This document shows positions 12,674 through 25,670 of a stretch of 64,000 nucleotides of DNA, piece by piece. The stretch lies in contig NC_133123.1 in the NCBI RefSeq assembly GCF_033568475.1, positions 6,625,001 to 6,689,000 of the forward strand, written 5' to 3'. The position numbers and the translations under genes are program-made. The notes beneath the pieces were generated by a model that worked only from the letters and a program-made list of their open reading frames with translations, was not told the origin of the DNA and did not search any database. Each line of letters begins with the position of its first letter. Position 1 is the first letter of the stretch. This DNA is from Henckelia pumila. Lineage: Eukaryota > Streptophyta > Magnoliopsida > Lamiales > Gesneriaceae.

Positions 12674-14460
12674 TATTTATTTTAGTACACGAACTATTGA
12701 TAAAAATCAAATTTGTACATGAACTATTGGAAATGATTTAATTGGTACATGATTCAACCAAAAAGACGATTTTATCATTTAATAAAAAAATTTTTAAGTC
12801 CAATTATTTGTAGTAAATTCAACTAAGATCATATTTTATTTTTCAACATAAATTTTTTATTGATTAAAGTGTAAAAATAAATTTGTATTAATTTAAAAAT
12901 TATAGAAATAAGCATCTTACTATTTTATAATATATTTATATTTTACTATTAATACATTATTTATTCAAATATAATGTATTAATTTTTAAAATATTAATAA
13001 ATATATAATAAAAGAATATTTTATTCTTATCTATATTAAAAAATTATCCATTTTTTTGAAATAATATGATTAAAAAATTATATATTAATAAAACTACACT
13101 GAATAAATAAATCACATGTATGACTAAAATATATTTAAGATTGAAAAAATATAATAAAATAAATATTTATTTATATTTAAATTCAAGAACAAATCGAGTG
13201 GAGAAATTTTTGGTCATTCGAATCACACAAACCGAGACAAATAGTGAGATTTTTCTATTAGGTTTGTTTTTTAATTATCTAAAATTTTAATTTTGAATAT
13301 TTTTTTGAATTCCCAACCGATCAATATGAATTTTAAAAAACTAAAACGGTGAGTATTAGGGGTGTTCATATTTCAGATAAAACCGAAAAAACCGGAAATC
13401 CAAACCGAAAAAATTAAAGATCGAACCGAACCAAAAATCTAATTTTGTTATTCGAATATAAATATCAAAACCGAAGTTTATTTAGTTCGATTTTGGATTA
13501 TATATGTCAAAACCGAACCGACTGAAAAAACCGAAATTAAATTAAATTAATAATTTTATTTATATTTTTTATTTATATTATATATGTTATGAGATGATAT
13601 TTAGTGAATGAATAATCATTTTGAATAATTTTTAGTTGATTGTTATTTATTTAATTCATTGTTGTTTTTTTATGTAATTTTTAGTTGATTCTTGTTTATG
13701 TAAGTTATTTAAACTTTATTTTTAAAGTTTTTACTAAGAAATTTGATTTGTTTTGTTTTTTCGAAAATATTATAAGATTGTGGTTGGATATTTATTTTTG
13801 TATTATTTGATGTTTTTTTATTTTTTCACTATATGACTATAATTTTAAGTTGTGTATTGGGGTATTTAAATTACATGTTGGATGAAACTTATGTTTATTT
13901 TATTGTGTTATGTATTATTAATGATAAAACCGATCAAACCGAACCGTATAAACCAGTCCGTTATAGTATAAAAACCGAACCGAACCGAAGTAAAACGGTT
14001 TGACTTCGGATTGTATTTTTCATAAACCAAAAACCGGAAAATCGAACCGAAATTAGACAAATTCAAACCGAACCGACCAATGAACACCCCTAGTGAGTAT
14101 GTTTGCTTCAACAATTTAAAACAAAATTAACATGCTCAAGTGGCATATAACTATTTTATTATATTTTCATCAATATATTACAATATTTCTTGTTGTATAA
14201 TTTGAGTTGACAATTTTTTTATGACAATATAATTTTAAATAAATGTGATATTTTTAAAATTAATCAATAAATAATTAACATTTAAAATAAAATTATGTAA
14301 CTAATCAAATTTTAATAATAATAATTGGACATAATATATAGCAATTTAGATTAAGGATAAACTTGATTTTTTAATTTGATCAAATACTAATTAAAAAATT
14401 TTCAGTGGTTCATGTATCAATTTGACATTTTATCAATAGTTCGTGCACCAAAATGAATAT
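12674..14460. mobile_element. Inverted-repeat DNA element with nested hAT MITE
   Basis: The left arm, from TTTAGTACACGAACTATTG at about 12681, matches the reverse complement of the right arm, TTTGGTGCACGAACTATTG ending near 14458, over about 60-80 bases with mismatches. The centre is AT-rich and contains the complete hAT MITE at 13357-14092, so this element is the older insertion. I could not define the ends or a target duplication, so the superfamily is unknown. Confidence 0.5.
13357..14092. mobile_element. hAT-type MITE, 736 bp, AACCGAA-rich
   Basis: The ends are TAGGGGTGTTCAT and its inverted match ATGAACACCCCTA. Both sides carry the perfect 8-bp duplication GTGAGTAT (13349-13356 and 14093-14100). 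The subterminal 150 bp on each side are dense in AAACCGAACCGA words in inverted orientation. There is no transposase, so the element is non-autonomous. Confidence 0.9.
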
Positions 14461-14992
14461 TACTATTTTTATTTTTATATATGTTTGTATAAAGAGTGGT
14501 ATTTTTTTTATTTTGTTTCTTTATTGTACTGATCACAATCATATGCCTATATATATATATTTTGATGATCAACTTTAGTCACTTACTTGGCCATAAGAGG
14601 ATTTTTTAACAAAATAAAAATTCCGTCACAAGATATTTTTTAATCGTTAAAACTCACATTAAAAATTTTCCCAACCCTACCATCAAATCACATTTAAAAA
14701 ATCCCCAATTGCAATTCTCTAAAGTCCATGTGAATTAATATACACGAAGATCTCCCTAGGATCTAGATTACAATCTTTAACTTCGGTTTTAATATAAATC
14801 TAGCTAGATGTTCAAAAGCATATTTTTTGAACTAATTTATGATGGAGAATAAAGGTAAAAATATATTAGAATCCTTCCTAATTGTTAAGAACTAAGAAGG
14901 ATCGAATTTATGTAGTGTTGATTTTGAGTAAAGAGTTAATTAATAAGGATATACCCACTTGATGTATAATATGAAATATCTATTTTAATTAA

Positions 14993-15164
14993 GACAAAAA
15001 CTCCTATGAGACGGTCTCAAATGTCATTTTTTTAGACGAGTCTCTTATATGGGTTATCCATTAAAAACTATTACATTTTATGCCAAAATTATTACTTATT
15101 ATTATAAATATAGGTAGGGTTGACTCATCTCACGGATGAGACCGTCTCACAAGAGTATTACTCA
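14993..15164. mobile_element. Short TTAA-flanked MITE (GAGACGGTCTC family), copy 1
   Basis: A 172-bp element with subterminal inverted TGAGACGGTCTCA boxes, each itself near-palindromic, is bounded by TTAA at 14989-14992 and 15165-15168. Two relatives lie at 59115-59319 and 59324-59492. No coding capacity is present. Confidence 0.7.
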
Positions 15165-15542
15165 TTAATTAATTGCATTAGTAGTTTACTTTTGCTCCTT
15201 GTAATATCTTTCATAAGCAATACAAGATATTTTCTAACATTTATTTTAAGAAATTATTATGAAAATTCAGTGGGTTACTGCATCTCATAATATCTTTCAA
15301 AGAATTTTACGAATTCTTCAGATATTTTATAAATTTTAAAACTTTTTCGGAAAGCTCCAATGCACTGAAAATTGTGATTTGTGAGACAGAATAACTAAAA
15401 TTAAAGTGATAAATTATTATTGTTATTAATATTAATGACAGTAAATTAGTAATTATAATGACTACAATGATGATTAAAAAAGGAAACCTCACGTCTAAAT
15501 ACGATCATGCCACAAACCAAAAAATATAAAAATATTAATATG

Positions 15543-15619
15543 ATACGGCGCCGTATTTATCCAACCTACAGACATTTGTAACGGTACATTGTCTCTTCAT
15601 TTTAAAATTTTCGACCGTT
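15543..15619 (+). promoter_or_regulatory. TPX2 promoter: two MSA-type AACGG motifs and a 14-bp palindrome
   Basis: Upstream of the TPX2 start codon are AACGG on the plus strand at 15580-15584 (GTAACGGTAC) and on the minus strand at 15615-15619 (CCAACGGTC). These are core matches to the mitosis-specific activator element bound by plant three-repeat MYB factors. A perfect palindrome, ATACGGCGCCGTAT, sits at 15543-15556. The motifs lie about 175-250 bp before the ATG, which suits a G2/M-expressed gene. Confidence 0.5.
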
Positions 15620-15793
15620 GGCCAAAATCCGAACGTTATTCCATCTCTAAAACTCCACACAATATCAATACTTGGGTGACCTTCTGATCTACCCATTATT
15701 CTCCTGTATTTCTCCAATTTTCTTTCTGTATTAGCAAATTAAATCCGTAAAATACCGAATAACATTGACTCCGTAGCGATCAATCAATCTTGA

Positions 15794-18700
15794 ATGGCGG
15801 TGTTGGAGGAGTCGCTGTCGATGAATCCGTTCGCTATCGATAATGTATACGAATTCTCAGCGCCGCAGTTCTACGACTTCCTATGCGAGGAGACCGCCGA
15901 GGATATTCGTAAGGCGGAGCTCTGGTTCGAGAATGCCCGCTCTTATGCCCCTTCCCGTACGTAATTCACTTATCCGAGTTTTCGACCGCTTGTTTTTATT
16001 TATCGATTTGATTTTGCGATTCTTTGTTTTGCTATGGATCTTTGCTATGGATCTTGAATCTTGAAAGAGGGACTTGAGTTTCTTCGAGTTTATCGCACAG
16101 GCATGTGGAAATTTATTTCTTAATCACAAATTTGGAATTGGGTCTTGAATTTTGAACGAGCACGTGTAATCCGTCTCATTCTTTGATTTCTCAAGATCGT
16201 TTATTTCTGTGGATTTTACTGATAGATAATTCGAAATGGGATATTGCTATTTTACTTTAATTGGAGAGAATAATCTCAAATTAAACTAATTTGACTGAAA
16301 ACTGGTCTTGATCCTCGGTTTCTCTTGGGTGCTAAGTTATAAACCACGTCGTTTGACAATTCATTTGGAACGAGATCTTGAATTCGAGATGCATAGGGGA
16401 TAGTGGATAAAGTTTTTGTCTTGGATGCTAAAATCATATGCATGGCATTTAAATTTCAGTATGATTGATCTGCTACGTTAAAATCATGGAAAGCTGATAT
16501 GGGTCATGATGTGATTACCAAATCAGGAATATTTTTGTTCTGCACCAGGACATTTTTTTAAGTGCCAAACTCGATGAAAGAAGAAAATAATTATGATGTA
16601 TTGTCCTTTTGGTGGTTTCCTGAATTGGGGATCCGTGTTTACTATATATGGTTTGCAGCATTTAATCCAAGAATCAAAGCTATCAGATCAGTTCACGCTC
16701 AGATCCTATGCAAGTTTGATGAAGATGAACAATTGAACGAGGTAAAGTTTATCAGTAGCTTATATCGATAACTAGAATATACCATTTTTCACATGGCTAA
16801 AAGGTGGATGAACGAACTATTGACGACTTTGTTACAGGTAACGGAGACATCAGAAGCAGCATCGAATTCAGAACCGCAGGTGGATATCGTTTCAACTGAA
16901 GCCAAAGAAGAAGTTGCTCCGGCTGAAATCAAGGTATGTTTTGTACAAATATTCTTGACGAACAGCTGTTTAGAACTCGAGTTTCATTTCATCTAGTGTT
17001 TCTACCAGACGCAGAATTCAGAAGTCGAGAAGATATCTGACAATATAGGCACTTGCAGTCAAGAAAATGGAAGGTATCTTATCTATCTCTTGAATGTTGA
17101 TAATATGTGGAACTACTGAAGAAGTGCATCTTTTTATTGACTAAACTACAACTTACTGCTTGTGATTTCAGCCACGTAGAAGGCAAAGAAGCCTCTTCTG
17201 CTGTCCCTGTGGATGTCCAAGGTCATCCTCATCCCAGTTTCATTCATGAGTGTTCAATGCTAGTTTGTATTTTGTTCACTTCGTAGCTGAAACTAAATTA
17301 TTTGTTATGTTAGGACCGCAAATAACTCCGGCACCATCAAAAAAGATTGTAAACAAGAATTTGCAGTCAGCCAAAAAGATAGCTAGCATACTTAAAAATC
17401 CTTCAGCAATGAAATCAAAAAATCAGTTGCAAAACTCACAAATCAAAAGCATTAAACGTGCTAATGGTAAAAGGTTGGTCCTTGTATATTTTAAATACCT
17501 ACACTCTCCATACTTCATGATTTTTAATGTTTCTTCAACTCAAGGCCCGACTCATATTTCCCCAGGGAAAATAATGCAAAGAACAATGTTGGAACTCCAA
17601 ACCTTGCCCATGAGTACCCAGCCATAAAGAAGCAGAAGCTGGAAGGTGGACAATCTCGGCAGGTGGATATCATTTTTAACTGTAACTTGTACTTCACATA
17701 TTTTTTCGAGTTCTGTTGTGCTTTGGCAATGTTTGTTTTAACCCTCTCTTCTTCTTAGATTCTTACAATCAACAAACCTGCCAACTTGCCTCACAAAACG
17801 AGATTCGGCACCGTAGGCAGCGGTTCCAATTTACACCCTTCAAATGCTGCAAAAACTTGTAAAGAGGACAGACGGGTAGGCTTTCGGAAAATTTAGTGTG
17901 GTTATTCTCATTAACTTTATCTGAACATAAAATAATTAAGAAACATTGATTCGTTGTTTATTGTGAAGATGTATGTTCGAGAACGAGCAGTTCCATTTGT
18001 GTCTATGGCGGAAATGATGAATAAGTTCCAATCAAGCACCAGAGATATTACCTTGCCTCGCAGCAGTTCTGTTTCACAGGTAAACAAATGACAAACTGTG
18101 TCTTCTTTTTCCGTCTGAGAAGTTTTACTTCTTTAACTCATCACTATGGACGAACATTAACCTGTATCGTCAATCACTAAATTATTCAGAGCAACGCCAC
18201 CGGAACAGTGCAACAGAGGAAATTGAAACTTACATTAACAAGGCCAAAGACTCCTGAATTTGAAACATCTCAACGGGTTCGTTCTACTAAAATCAAAAGT
18301 TCAGCTGAATTGGAGGAAGAGATGATGGCTAAAATTCCCAAGTTTAAGGCTCTCCCTCTAAACAAAAAAGTACGTGTTAACTTTATAAGAATTTTTCGCA
18401 AATAACTGAGGAATTTTTCAAGGGTCATACTTATTATTGGTTTGCCTATCATACAAAGATTCTCGAGGCTCCAACTATAACAGCAATGCCAAAAAGTGAG
18501 CCCCAGCCTCCTCATTTCAAGGTAAATAAGCCATTGCTAGCTAATAAAAGATTGGACTTTGAGAACTATTATTTGTGAATAACAAAAAACATCGTCTTGT
18601 TTTGCACAGGAATTCCATTTGGAGACCATGTCAAGGGCCAATCAGAAGGCAGAAACATCTACTGTGGCCTCCATAGAATCAACACAGGAACAGGTACTTG

Positions 18701-20572
18701 TGAATATATCTGCAAGCATCATCAAGATGTTTATTATTGAAGGTATATTGAAATTCAACATACTTTTGGTCGATGCAGAATAATGAATGGAAGCCACAGC
18801 TTACAGCGCCAAAATCGCCCCTTCTTCAGACTTATCTCCGAGCACGTCCTCCAAGGGTCAAAAGTTCCACAGAACTAGAGGAAGAAGAACTTAAAAAAGT
18901 TCCCCAGTTTAAGGCAAGACCTTTGAATAGAAAGGTAGATTTACTAACAAACCTTCCGATGGCAATCTTCCTGCAAAACCAGTCTCTTTAACCCTTTTCT
19001 CTGTGCTGCAGATACTAGAAAGCAAGGGAGAGATAGGTCTTTTGAGCAACATGAAGAAACCGGTTACCATACCTCAAGAATTTCACTTTGCCATTGATAA
19101 AAGAATCCCACCTCCTACAGCTGTCGTAGATCTATTTGATAAGGTAACGTTTTGTTACTCCATGATACTGGATTTTTACCATGTTTATCTCATTATTATG
19201 CATAACTTTTTCTCCATATTTTTCAGCTTTCGTTAGTTTCAGAGCCGCCACATCAGGACAATCTTCCTAGAAATACGACACCAGATCCATTCTATCTCCA
19301 CACAGAGGTATGGATAATATTCTTTCGACAAATTGATGGAGTTTTACTAGGCTGACTAGTTTTCACTACATCTATTTTTATTTATATCGATTTTTCTTTA
19401 CTGTCATATTAGGAAAGAGGGGTGGAGAAAGTGAAGAGGAAAAATGAAGAATTCATGCAGAAACAGTTGGAAGAGGAGAGAGCTAGGATTCCGAAAGCCC
19501 TTCCATATCCGTACACCACAGATTATCCTGAGGTACGTAAGATTATCATATCCACAATTTCAACGTTTGTTGATAGGATTATCTTGACAGACATTATACA
19601 TTCTGCTATCATTTTTGTGCAGATTCCACCAAAGCCAGAGCCAAAGCCGTGTACAAAACCAGAACCTTTTCGATTAGAAAGCTTATTAAAGCACGAAGAG
19701 GAAATGCAGAGGGAAATGGAAGAAAGGAGAAGAATGGAGATGGATGAAGCTCAGATGAGAATATTCAAGGCTCAGCCGATATTAAAAGAGTACGAATATG
19801 ACTAGGGGCAGTATTTAAAAAGGCCATACCGTGTCTTTTTTTTAAAAAAATTAAATTAAATTTAGTCCATCCTTTCATGTATTTCAACTTGATATAACAG
19901 GGATCCGATTCCAGTTCCAGAGATACAACGGAAGCCCCTTACAGAAGTCCAAGTTTTTAATCTACAAATTAATCACCGAGCTGCAGAGAGAGCAGAATTT
20001 GACAAAAAGGTTCTTGATTCATGAGATATCAACGGCTTTTACAGTTAACATAATAAAACTAGTGGATTCAAAATCCTAACTAAAGAGATGTTTCCATCAC
20101 AGATCAAGGAGAAAGAAGCAACTTATAAGAGATATCGGGAAGAAGCAGAATCTGCAAGGATGGTGATAACTCGCTCACTAATTTAACCTCCTCTATAACT
20201 TATTTTTATCATTTAAGTTTAAATAATCTCAATACTATCAGATGGAGGAGGAGAAGGCCTTGAAACAGTTGCGAAGGACGTTAGTTCCTCATGCAAGACC
20301 GGTGCCTAATTTTGATAATCCCTTCTTACCACAGAAGTATGTCCTGAATAGGAATCTTTTGTTAAATAAATAAGTAATGTTGATGGTGTTTATCTTATGA
20401 GGAACTGTCTCCTAATTTGTGTACCATCGTACAAATTGAAAACAGGTCTTCTAGAGTAGTAACAAAGGCCAAGTCTCCCAGACTTCATATAGCTCGTAGA
20501 AACGAGAAGCGGAGAGTGATTTTTCCAGCACCAGCCACAGCTACCAGTGCAGCTGCCTCTCATATGAGATGA
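15794..20572 (+). CDS. TPX2: TPX2, spindle assembly factor and Aurora kinase activator
   Basis: Twenty-one coding exons, all with GT-AG borders and continuous frame: 15794-15956, 16659-16741, 16838-16933, 17009-17073, 17172-17221, 17314-17473, 17566-17662, 17759-17875, 17969-18079, 18190-18369, 18459-18521, 18610-18693, 18779-18934, 19012-19143, 19227-19307, 19413-19532, 19623-19789, 19901-20009, 20103-20162, 20242-20336 and 20446-20572. The product is 771 aa, close to full-length plant TPX2. The N-terminal YEFSAPQFYDF (19-29) and LWFENA (43-48) match the Aurora-binding region. Residues 315-395 and 424-480 form two related blocks (SSAELEEE...KIPKFKALPLNKK and SSTELEEE...KVPQFKARPLNRK). KPVTIPQEFHFAIDKR and KPLTEVQVFNLQINHR mark the central and C-terminal TPX2 domains, and the tail carries LRRTLVPHARPVPNF. 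TPX2 nucleates spindle microtubules and activates Aurora kinase. No defect is seen. Confidence 0.95.
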
Positions 20573-20665
20573 TAGCCGCACCAGGCAATGAGTTGTTCAA
20601 GAACCCTTGAACCTCCTCAGAAACTGTTTATGTATGACCATTAATTGTAGCCATTCCCCCATGTT

Positions 20666-20853
20666 TGTAAAACATTTGAAAATTTGATGATGTTTGTTAT
20701 TTGAAGCAATTGAAGAAATGTTTTTGGTTGTTATCTTCTGGAACGTTGATAAACTTGTAAAACATTTGAAAATTTGATGGTGTTTAGCTATTTTGAAGCA
20801 ATTGAAGAAGCTTTTGTTTGGTTGTTATCAGCTGGGAAGACTGATAATTTGTG
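20666..20853 (+). repeat. Tandem duplication in TPX2 3' UTR region
   Basis: Two consecutive copies with a 90-bp period start TGTAAAACATTTGAAAATTT at 20666 and 20756. Both continue through GAAGCAATTGAAGAA and TTTGGTTGTTATC with a few substitutions and small indels. They lie about 95 bp after the TPX2 stop codon, so they probably form part of its 3' UTR. Confidence 0.8.
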
Positions 20854-21077
20854 TGTTTCCTGGAAGGGATAATCAGAGATAATTTTCAAACTTGGGAGAG
20901 GTAAATTAAATAAAGATGTAAAAAATTAAATATATTCCACATAAAAGAGCCAAACTTGAATGAACCGTAAGAAGAAGAATGCTGCTGCTGATTATATAAA
21001 TCAAACGCATACATAATATTGAAATATTGTTGGACTCTTGAAAAATGACAAACTCAAAATTACATCACGCACTGTTC

Positions 21078-24000
21078 TCAATTCTCATAAGCTTGTAAAT
21101 GACTTACAGCTTCTTCTTTGTCTTCTTGATCAAGCTTTTCATACACGATACTAATATACCGATGCAAGTCACCGGATGTCAGACCTGGGAATCGATGAGT
21201 GCTGTTTGGCGGTAGATCGATTTTCACAAATGGCCACTTCATGGTTTCTGCAGCTTCACATTCTTCCCAACCATCCCCAACCACACAAAACTGAACGTCG
21301 GGTCCATTGAAATGGTCTTTGATCCACGAAAAACATTGAAGCTTTCCCACTTCTAATGAACTGTATACTAAAACAAATACAACAAAATAAGATTGAGGCA
21401 TATATATGTTAGGACATATATTTGGAAACTAGAAACTGTGCCAGTGAGTTATCCAGTAAGTAGTAACAATAAAGCCATCAATCACAAACTGCATCCAATA
21501 CCAAGATAATACAGATGTGCATGCTTAACATGCAGGGCCAGTGTGCATGTGTGAACTATCTTCAACTTCGCTGGGAATAGAAGATTAACTTACCTTTGTC
21601 ACAATCAATCATTTTATCCAGGCGATAGAGTAGGCACTTAACCAGGCTAGGCACAAGAGGACCAGATGTAACTAAGACGTTCACATGCTGTCCCGCGCAC
21701 TCCTCCAAGAAAGATGCAGCTGAAAGAAACAATGGTAATACTTATAAAACTCATAAATTATCAGTTGCACGTTCATTACTTTTACACTAAACAAAGATAG
21801 TTCATTAGAATATTCTGGCTACACCATGGCTAAACCCTTGATTCCAATCGTCTACATGATTCCACAGAAACTGGGAAAATATTAAAAAATGAGGTCCGGA
21901 ACCCACCATGGCTAAACCCCTGATTGTTCGTTCTTGGATCACATATTTTACTTCAACCCATTTTTATGACAAAAAGATTTATCATATCACAGGACACCAC
22001 GGCCACTCCATGGTCTCAGTGATCATGGCCTCATATGCTTCTTGTCGTATTGTTCAAACGCCCCCCACCAGTATGAATGAAATGCAACACGGACCCAAGA
22101 GGAAATGTGGGAATGTCTCACTTGGCCCAAAAATTTATTATAAAGTTTTCTAATCTTTTTGAGATAAAAGCTTAAAAGTAAAGGAGAAGACAGCAAATAC
22201 TTCGAAAAGCACAACTCATCACAAACCATAGAAACATGTAGATGTTAAAGTCTTTTCACATACGCGAGCTCATGCATCAACAAGCACAGATACAGGTTCA
22301 CAATCTTCACGTAAACTCCATTGTCACACGCAATCCAACTACCTCAATACTAGACCTAAAAGAGTTCTTGTACGGCTGTAGGGTATAGGGTTTCAAAAGG
22401 TAAGTGTTTTACTCAAGGGGCTATGAGATGCACGACCTCAGGAATGCACTCCTAAATTCACAGGGTTATGAGAGGAAACCTAATGCAAGTTTCAGTTAAG
22501 AATCAAGATTATGTATGTTTCACATGGAGCAGGTTTCTATAGATAGTTTCATTGGACATCATGATGCACGAGTGAAAACTGTCAATCAGGAAGGAAAGTA
22601 TACCCAAGTCCAAAAGGTTGACAATACTATCACGCTTTCTTCAAAGCAACTACTGTTTCAATCTTTATTTTCCATACACCAGTATTCCTGTTCATCTACA
22701 ATGCTCGAAGGACACATAACAGCGTCTTGTTTTACCTTCCTCATTCTTTTGGAATGTGCTGTATAAACATCCAATATAATGAATCCAGGAGTTTATCGGT
22801 TATTAAATTTTCATACTGAGCTTCAGGAAGTTACAAACTTAATTGGTTATTGCTGACACTTGCAATGTTACAGGCAAGAATTAAACCACAAGAAGTCACC
22901 CTAGAGCTACGACCTCAATCAACATTTAATGAAAAAACAAAAGGTTTCTTCATCCTTTTTCAAAGCCACATGAGAGTAGGAAGATAACGACATTCCATGG
23001 TAACAGGTAGTTCAGTAGCTTTCTCAATTAATGCCCACCGAGATTGTGATGCCAAGGAGAAGAAACTATATCACACTGATAACAAGCACCAAAGAAAGGT
23101 TGTATTGACTAGCAAGCTCTTAGTCAGCAGTATCAGAACATCTTGCAGATACACAAGCACACATATGTGATTAGGGGTGGGAATGTGAGGGAAAAGAGAG
23201 AGAGAGAGAGAGATTTAATGTAAAAAAAAAAGATCACAAACAGATCACAACATAAATTTAGGACTCGCATGAAAGCACAATTACTGTCAGTTAGCAACAA
23301 AACAGAGACCAAAAACGACAAAAAACGAGTCTTTAGATAAAATTCTTGCTAGAATTTGTTTAATAAAGGTTGACATAATATCGTAATGCTGCATCAAAAA
23401 GTTGCCCGTAAATCTTTATTTGAACCAATCAGAAAATCAAAAGATTGTCGAACATTGCTCAGCTGAAGAACTTTTTTAGGTGTTTGCTCATCACGGAATA
23501 ATTTACCTGAAGAAAGCCATTTTTCTGTGTAAGTATCAGTCAAATCATAGAGATTGTCCAGTAACTTCATAACATTTTGATTAAGAAGGTTATACAACCC
23601 CTGCAAAATAATAGAGTGCAAGTATTATATTAAAAACTGAACTGCGCGTATATCTTCTGTAGATATAAAACCTAAGTCAAAGAATGCTAAAATTTATCAA
23701 TCAAATCAGCATCATTAAATTTGAAACTATGCACACAATCATAAGCAAAGCTTTTCACAATTATAACCATTAAATTCTTGAAGAACAACTAGCCAAAACC
23801 AAGAAAATACAACAGAAATGGGGTTTTCCCACACCATATAGAGCTCTGTTATGTTCCTATTATATAAGTGTATGCATATTTGATTAGAAAGTAATGTCCA
23901 TATTCTTTGGTAGTAAGGGAGGCAGTACAAAAATCAAACTTAACTGAACAAATATCTGATTCCCATTAACTGAAAAAACTGACTTCGAAGCTCAAAACAT

Positions 24001-25670
24001 CAATCAAATTTCCTAATGACATATGATAGATCAGGAATTTTCTTTTAATCAAAAAATGATTGTATAATAACAAAAAAATTGCAAATTATTGCCATTCACC
24101 GATTGTGCTTTATGATAGAAACAACTAGGTATAGTACTCCTGCCCATTTATTTAAATCACTTTTGCTACCTATACCAGGAACTGCTAACAAATAGAAAAA
24201 TAATCAATGGAGATAGCAACTTAGAAGATCACTTGCAGGAAAATCATTTTAATATGGTAGGGGTATAATCAGCAAGAGCCATTAGATGCATCAATCCCGA
24301 AATTGATCACTCGACCTTTAGGAACCCACTGTTTCTCCATATGGCCACTACCACACTTCTCCCAAAGAAAAATATTTTGTACCTCCAGAAGAAGATTTTC
24401 TAAGAAATAAATTGCAGCATCACCAGTGAAGCAGGAGGTACAGGTCATAAGCATCCAGCTTAGATTTTGGCTGGATTTTCCAGTGTCTTACAATCAAATC
24501 CAACTTAGTGTTCCTACTTATCAATACATTTGTGATATTAAAACACCAAACATCCAAGTATTTCTAGTACATAAATTCATGGCAGTTATAAATCCGCAAA
24601 CCAAATTCATCACCATCATACTCGTCCTCAATCCTCGTGCTAGCAAGACACGCTTTTTGATGGAAGCCATCACCTTCATCGACATATTTCTTTACTCTCT
24701 TTGTTTCTACCCCTGATCTTGCTGTTGATACTCTCTCTGTTCACTACTGACTACTCTCAATTATAACTTAGAGTATTGACCATTGCTGAAATTACAAAGT
24801 CAGCTAATTCCATTTAAAGCACAAAGCAATACTTGAATGTTACGCCCCTACTTCCACCTTCAAAAAAACAGGAAACCTTGAGACAGGTTGAGCCTTCATT
24901 TAACCATGTCCCAGAACAGTATGTAATCCAAGTATTGTTGGGGGCACGCAGTTAAGAGTGCTAAATAGAGAGGTCAAATAAATTATGCTCACAAATTTTA
25001 ATATCCTGAAGATAAGCTATATGAGTTCTCTTACAAGAAATAAATGCTATATATTGGGACCAATGACATGGCAATCTATCGATTTTATTACCCTGAAGTT
25101 AAGTTATACACAAAGTAACTGAATCAGGAAAAAAAAATGCAGCTATACAAAGAATAATGCATGCTTTTACTTTTGCATCTAAGAAAATTGCATTACAGGA
25201 AAAAGGATAGCGAAAAATGTACCTTTCTATACCTTTCAGCTATTGCACGGTGGCGGTATGCCAATTTACGTTTACTAAGATCATCAAATGTGGGGCTGAA
25301 TCCATCTTGACTGAAGTTGTAACCAGAGAGGTCTATACCATCGTCGTAATGGCTCAAAAAGTCAAGATATGGTTGATTGAAATTTTCAACCTAAATGACT
25401 ACAACATATCAGGAAAATTCTGGAAACACATAAGAGCAAATGATGTAAAAATGAAAAAGAAAAGGAAAAAGAGAACCTTACTTGCTCGTAAAAAAAATAT
25501 GCATCACACACTTTAAGAATATGAGTTTCCCACATTTTGCCGATGTCTACACCATTTTGCACATTCTTTAGACCATTAAAAGCCCCAGCATATGTTCCAT
25601 CCAGTAAAGATTTTAGTAATATAAGGGTTTCATCCATGTCCCAAATATAAACATTCATCTTCCGATCCAT
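21078..25670 (-). CDS. EYA: Plant EYA-type (eyes absent) HAD phosphatase
   Basis: Five coding exons on the minus strand: 25670-25482, 25390-25223, 23600-23507, 21719-21594 and 21367-21078, giving 288 aa. The first two introns after exon 2 are long (1.6 and 1.8 kb). HAD motif I is WDMDET, with catalytic aspartates at residues 11 and 13. LVTSG (166-170) is motif II, K201 in EVGKLQ is the likely motif III lysine, and GDGWEE (223-228) is motif IV. The whole length matches the conserved C-terminal EYA domain; the long transactivation region of animal EYA is absent, as in other plant EYA proteins. Animal EYA and the Arabidopsis homologue have tyrosine phosphatase activity; the plant cellular substrate is not known to me. 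The start is set at MDRKMNVYIWD, matching the family, with no in-frame ATG between it and an upstream acceptor. It is convergent with TPX2, whose stop codon lies 505 bp away. Confidence 0.93.
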
